Of a stretch of 9,307 nt of DNA, positions 5,993 through 9,307 are shown piece by piece. The notes under the pieces were generated by a model. The model searched no databases. It saw nothing but the letters and a program-made list of their open reading frames with translations, and was not told the origin of the DNA. Source of the DNA: Candidatus Zixiibacteriota bacterium (GTDB lineage Bacteria > Zixibacteria > MSB-5A5 > CAIYYT01). Location: assembly GCA_963205155.1 (NCBI GenBank), contig CAUJJY010000211.1, forward strand, positions 1-9,307, written 5' to 3'. The translations under genes and the position numbers were made by a program. Positions within the stretch are counted from its first letter, which is position 1. Every line of letters starts with the position of its first letter.

Positions 5993-7140
5993 TATTGCCC
6001 TTCGTTGATGATAGCGCGTGAAATAACCATCTTTTGAGCTTCGGTTGTTCCTTCATAGATTTCCGTCACGCGGGCATCGCGGAAGTAACGCTCGACCGGA
6101 TACTCCTTGACGTAGCCATAGCCCCCGTGAATTTGTACAGCTTCATTGGCTACGAAGTTTGCTGTCTGCGATGCGAACAATTTCGCCATTGAAATCTCTT
6201 TGAGACATGAGACGCCCGAATCAAACATCACGGCAGCGCGATAAGTCAGCAGTCGCGCCGCATCGATGCGCGTCGCCATCTCGGCAATTTTGAACTGTGT
6301 GGCTTGGAAATTGATCAGCGGCTGATTGAATTGTTTGCGTTCACGGGCATACGAAACGGCCTCATCATAAGCGGCCTGGGCAATTCCCAGCGCTTGTGCC
6401 GCTACTCCGATGCGACCAGCGTCTAGAAGCGAGAATGCAACACGAAGACCGCGATTTTCTTCGCCAAGCAACTGCCCAACCGGAATTTTGCAGTCAATAA
6501 ACGACAATTCGCGAGTATCTGATGCGCGCAGACCCATCTTCTTTTCTGACTGACCCAACGACATCCCGGAGGCACCCTTCTCAACGATCAGGCAGGAGAC
6601 GCCGTGCTTTCCTTGATCGGGGCTGGTCAATACGAACACAATAAACACCGAGGCATACCCCGCGGAACTGACCCAACTCTTGGTTCCGTTGAGTACGTAG
6701 CTGTCTCCGCTCCTAATGGCACGGCATTGAAGTGAGCCGGCATCGGTGCCGGCACCTGGCTCCGAAAGAGAATAGGCGCCGATGATCTCACCGGCCGCGA
6801 GCTGAGGAAGATACTTCTTCTTCTGCTCCTCGGTGCCAAATCCCTTAATGGCCTTAATTACCAAAGAATTGTGCACCGAAAGGGTAATAGCATGAGCTGC
6901 GCACGCCTTGGAAATCTCTTCAATCGTCAACGCATAGCTTAAGCTGTCGACTCCGAGGCCGCCGTACTCTTCCGGCGCCAGCAGACCGAAGTAGCCCAAC
7001 TCCGCAGTTTCCTTAAGTAGCTCGGCAGGCATCTCGGCCTTTGCGTCGAGTTCTTCGGCGATCGGCTTCAACCGCTTCTCGGCAAAGTCGCGCGCCGTAT
7101 CGCGCATCATGATGTGGTCTTCGCTTAAATTAAAATCCAT
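5992..7140 (-). CDS. Acyl-CoA dehydrogenase A (short/branched-chain type)
   Basis: This 382-residue flavoenzyme has all standard acyl-CoA dehydrogenase elements. These are Leu-Ser-Glu-Pro-Gly-Ala-Gly-Thr-Asp, Lys-Ser-Trp-Val-Ser-Ser, the FAD-bridging Arg-Lys-Gln-Phe, the Gln-Ile-His-Gly-Gly-Tyr-Gly-Tyr loop, and Glu at about 363 in Ile-Tyr-Glu-Gly-Thr as catalytic base. It resembles butyryl-CoA and short/branched-chain dehydrogenases, but substrate preference is not readable with certainty. The start ATG 7140 is preceded by GAGGAG about 11 bases upstream, a little far but usable. A 75-base gap separates it from the hydroxybutyryl-CoA dehydrogenase stop, the largest spacing inside the operon, and I saw no convincing terminator or promoter there. 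Its stop overlaps the start of dehydrogenase B by one base, so the two paralogues are probably made in matched amounts. Confidence 0.95.
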   Translation of the reverse strand: MDFNLSEDHIMMRDTARDFAEKRLKPIAEELDAKAEMPAELLKETAELGYFGLLAPEEYGGLGVDSLSYALTIEEISKACAAHAITLSVHNSLVIKAIKGFGTEEQKKKYLPQLAAGEIIGAYSLSEPGAGTDAGSLQCRAIRSGDSYVLNGTKSWVSSAGYASVFIVFVLTSPDQGKHGVSCLIVEKGASGMSLGQSEKKMGLRASDTRELSFIDCKIPVGQLLGEENRGLRVAFSLLDAGRIGVAAQALGIAQAAYDEAVSYARERKQFNQPLINFQATQFKIAEMATRIDAARLLTYRAAVMFDSGVSCLKEISMAKLFASQTANFVANEAVQIHGGYGYVKEYPVERYFRDARVTEIYEGTTEAQKMVISRAIINEGQ

Positions 7141-7215
7141 AAACCGGGAATCTCCTCATCCGACCATTATCCTCATTACTGCACTAATTCGCCACAGCGC
7201 GGGCGCCATTTCGAT

Positions 7216-8079
7216 CTAATTTGTGGCACTTCCATAAATATAGAATCCACGACCGCTCTTTCGGCCCAACCAACCCGCCTGAACCATCTTCTTCAACAAC
7301 GGGCACGGACGATACTTGGGGTCGCCAAGACCGCTGTGCATTGTCTCCAATATTGCCAGGCATACATCCAAGCCAATAAAATCCGCGAGTGTGAGTGGAC
7401 CCATTGGATGGTTCATCCCAAGCTTCATGACCGTGTCGATCTCTTCCTTACCGGAGACTCCCTCCATTAAAGCATAAATCGACTCATTGATCATCGGCAG
7501 AAGAATTCGGTTGGCGATGAATCCCGGATAGTCATTGACTTCAACCGGTGTCTTATCAAGCTTTATCGCCAGGTCCTTTATGATCGCGCAAGTCTCGTTA
7601 CTGGTCGGAAAGCCGCGAATGATCTCTACCAATTTCATCACCGGTACGGGGTTCATGAAATGCATCCCGATGAATTGCTCCGGTCTTTGTGTCGCCGCCG
7701 CAAGTTGCGTTATCGGTAGAGATGAGGTGTTTGACGCAAAAATCGTGTCCTTCGGGCAAATGGCATCCATCTCTTTCCAGAACAAGCTCTTGACTCCATA
7801 ATCCTCATAAATGGCTTCAACCACTAATTGAGCAGAGGCTGCTTCCTTGAGATTCCCGGTAGCGTTAACCCGGCTCAACGTGGCGTCCGCATCGGCTTTC
7901 GAAATCAACTCGCGCTTGACCTGGCGTGCTAGATTGAGTTTGATCATTTCGACGCCTCGAATCAGAGAATCGGGCGTCGCATCCATCAACGTAACACTAT
8001 AACCCTTCTGCGCAAAGACATGAGCGATACCATTTCCCATGGTGCCGGCGCCAGCCACCGCGACAGTCTTGATCTCCAT
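7216..8079 (-). CDS. hbd: 3-hydroxybutyryl-CoA dehydrogenase
   Basis: This cytoplasmic enzyme interconverts 3-hydroxyacyl-CoA and 3-oxoacyl-CoA with NAD(P). The 287-residue, single-function form is typical of Hbd/PaaH proteins. The N-terminal Rossmann motif is Gly-Ala-Gly-Thr-Met-Gly at 10-15, with Asp33 after the second strand, which favours NAD+ over NADP+. Active-site residues are Ser119 (in Asn-Thr-Ser-Ser), His140 in His-Phe-Met-Asn-Pro, Glu152 and Asn190. The C-terminal domain has the family Asn-His-Pro-Met-Gly-Pro-Leu segment. ATG 8079 has a good Shine-Dalgarno (AGAGGAA at 8091-8085), and the gap after the thiolase gene is 21 bases. It probably acts between the thiolase and an enoyl-CoA hydratase, but no hydratase gene is in the window. 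Confidence 0.96.
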   Translation of the reverse strand: MEIKTVAVAGAGTMGNGIAHVFAQKGYSVTLMDATPDSLIRGVEMIKLNLARQVKRELISKADADATLSRVNATGNLKEAASAQLVVEAIYEDYGVKSLFWKEMDAICPKDTIFASNTSSLPITQLAAATQRPEQFIGMHFMNPVPVMKLVEIIRGFPTSNETCAIIKDLAIKLDKTPVEVNDYPGFIANRILLPMINESIYALMEGVSGKEEIDTVMKLGMNHPMGPLTLADFIGLDVCLAILETMHSGLGDPKYRPCPLLKKMVQAGWLGRKSGRGFYIYGSATN

Positions 8080-8100
8080 CTTAGTTCCTCTTTCAGTCGC

Positions 8101-9291
8101 TTAGACTAATTCAATCGCCAGAGCAACGGCATTTCCGCCGCCCAAACAAAGGGTCGCCATTCCGGTCTTCTTACCACGATCCTTCAAAGCATAAATCAGA
8201 GTCGTCAAAATCCGCGCTCCCGAGGCACCAATCGGATGGCCAAGTGCAACAGCTCCGCCATTGACATTGACGCGGTTCCAATCCCAGCCAAGGGCCTTGC
8301 CGTCGGCAAGCGCCTGAATACTGAACGCTTCGTTCGCTTCGATCAGGTCGAAGTAATTGATATCGACGTTCATTTTCTTCATGAGTTTCTGAACAGCGTA
8401 AATTGGTGCAAAGAACAAATCTTGCGGAGGCGTTCCGGCAACTGCATACCCCGTGACGCGCGCGATCGGCTTGAGACCATTGGCGTCGGCATAACCCGAC
8501 GAACTAACGACCAGTGCGGCACCGCCATCATTTAATCCTGGAGCATTTCCGGCCGTTACCGTCCCATCCTTTTGAAACGCCGGCTTCAGTTTGGCCAACA
8601 AATCGACGGAGATATCCTTGCGAGGAGACTCGTCAACATTGAAAGCAGTGGGATCGCCTTTGCGCTGTGGAATCAGCACATCAAAGATTTCGTCTTTGAA
8701 TTTGCCAGAATCCATTGCAGCACAGGCTTTACGATGTGAATTATAGGCATATTCGTCCTGCTCTTCGCGCGGAATTCCGGTCTTTTGTTGGGTATATTCC
8801 GCGGCACCGCCCATGTGGTAGTTATTAAAAGAGTCCCAGAGGCCATCTTTTATCATCAGATCTTCGGCCTGCTGATTGCCCAAGCGAAAACCGGTACGCG
8901 CATTTGGAAGGGCATACGGCGCATTGGACATCGATTCCATGCCGCCGGCCACAATTAGGTCCGCATCTCCGGCCTTGATCGCCTGCGTAGCCAACATGAC
9001 AGATTTCAACCCTGACCCGCATACCTTATTTATCGTGATGCACGCAACTTCCGGCGGTAACCCACCGTGAATTGCCGCTTGGCGCGCAGGCGCCTGACCT
9101 GCTCCAGCTTGCACGACATGGCCCATGATGCACTCCTGGACATCCTTCGGATCAACGCCAGAGCGTCTGATGGCCTCTCGAATGGCGAATGCACCAATTT
9201 GCGGAGCGGAAAAACCGGCCAACGATCCCTGAAATTTGCCAATCGCTGTCCGACAGGCTGACAAGATTACGGCTGTGGGTTGATTGCTCAT
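8101..9291 (-). CDS. atoB: Acetyl-CoA C-acetyltransferase (thiolase)
   Basis: This 396-residue thiolase condenses two acetyl-CoA or cleaves 3-oxoacyl-CoA. Its catalytic residues are all visible: the nucleophile Cys91 in Asn-Lys-Val-Cys-Gly-Ser-Gly, the Asn-Glu-Ala-Phe motif near 319-322, His about 351 in Gly-His-Pro-Ile-Gly, and the second Cys about 381 in Leu-Cys-Leu-Gly-Gly-Gly. The Gly-Gly-Met-Glu-Ser-Met segment (about 115-120) is typical of acetoacetyl-CoA thiolases, as opposed to the long-chain FadA branch, though the boundary is soft. Start ATG 9291 is preceded by AGGAGAG ending about eight bases upstream. The gene is the first of the operon inside the window; the promoter and possibly more upstream genes lie beyond the right edge, since TAG at 9305-9307 could be an upstream stop codon. 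Confidence 0.95.
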   Translation of the reverse strand: MSNQPTAVILSACRTAIGKFQGSLAGFSAPQIGAFAIREAIRRSGVDPKDVQECIMGHVVQAGAGQAPARQAAIHGGLPPEVACITINKVCGSGLKSVMLATQAIKAGDADLIVAGGMESMSNAPYALPNARTGFRLGNQQAEDLMIKDGLWDSFNNYHMGGAAEYTQQKTGIPREEQDEYAYNSHRKACAAMDSGKFKDEIFDVLIPQRKGDPTAFNVDESPRKDISVDLLAKLKPAFQKDGTVTAGNAPGLNDGGAALVVSSSGYADANGLKPIARVTGYAVAGTPPQDLFFAPIYAVQKLMKKMNVDINYFDLIEANEAFSIQALADGKALGWDWNRVNVNGGAVALGHPIGASGARILTTLIYALKDRGKKTGMATLCLGGGNAVALAIELV

Positions 9292-9307
9292 TCTATTCTC
9301 TCTCCTA

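Noticed and set aside
7156..7209. 17-codon minus-strand mini-ORF just before acyl-CoA dehydrogenase A, ending next to its Shine-Dalgarno
   Set aside because: It has no ribosome binding site of its own and no recognisable leader-peptide features; a frame this short is expected by chance.
1..9307. CRISPR, insertion sequence, prophage, toxin-antitoxin or defence genes
   Set aside because: Both strands were read for such features and none was seen; the recognisable genes are metabolic, cell-wall or membrane genes with tight spacing.

Overview
The window reads as ordinary bacterial chromosome, coding-dense, with no mobile element, phage gene, CRISPR array, tRNA or rRNA that I can see. Mid-range base composition, a class A penicillin-binding protein, a flavin-dependent thymidylate synthase (ThyX) in place of a visible ThyA, and an acyl-CoA/beta-oxidation type operon are all present. 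These point to a free-living, peptidoglycan-containing bacterium. Sequence reading alone does not fix the phylum; a poorly cultured lineage is possible but is only a guess.

Layout. The left edge (2-769, + strand) is the 3' end of a PBP1A-type gene. It converges on a minus-strand block that fills the rest of the window. In transcription order (right to left), the block starts with a five-gene operon: acetyl-CoA acetyltransferase (8101-9291), 3-hydroxybutyryl-CoA dehydrogenase (7216-8079), acyl-CoA dehydrogenase A (5992-7140), acyl-CoA dehydrogenase B (4844-5992, sharing one base with A) and branched-chain aminotransferase ilvE (3883-4824). Each has a Shine-Dalgarno-like sequence. The operon closes with a clear intrinsic terminator (3825-3856). 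Next come rpiB (3321-3758), a five-helix membrane protein with an extracytoplasmic sulfatase-modifying/Lcl-like domain (2168-3271), a Nudix hydrolase (1739-2155) and thyX (807-1649). No gene-free stretch exceeds about 125 bases.

How the genes fit together. IlvE interconverts branched-chain amino acids and 2-oxoacids. The dehydrogenases, hydroxyacyl-CoA dehydrogenase and thiolase are three of the four beta-oxidation reaction types. The operon could therefore serve breakdown of branched-chain amino acids or short acyl chains to acetyl-CoA, or run in reverse toward butyryl-CoA. No enoyl-CoA hydratase and no electron-transfer flavoprotein lie in the window.

Most interesting points. (1) The tandem dehydrogenases look asymmetric: B keeps its own catalytic and FAD-side motifs but has changed the residues that normally reach across the dimer to the partner's FAD, suggesting a hetero-oligomer. 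(2) rpiB, the membrane-protein gene and thyX lack Shine-Dalgarno sequences, and each has a promoter-like pair with a 17-base spacer whose -10 box lies only 6-10 bases before the start codon, suggesting leaderless or near-leaderless mRNAs. (3) The membrane protein with the C-type-lectin-like domain has no assignable function. I saw no convincing evidence of a wholly new multi-gene system.
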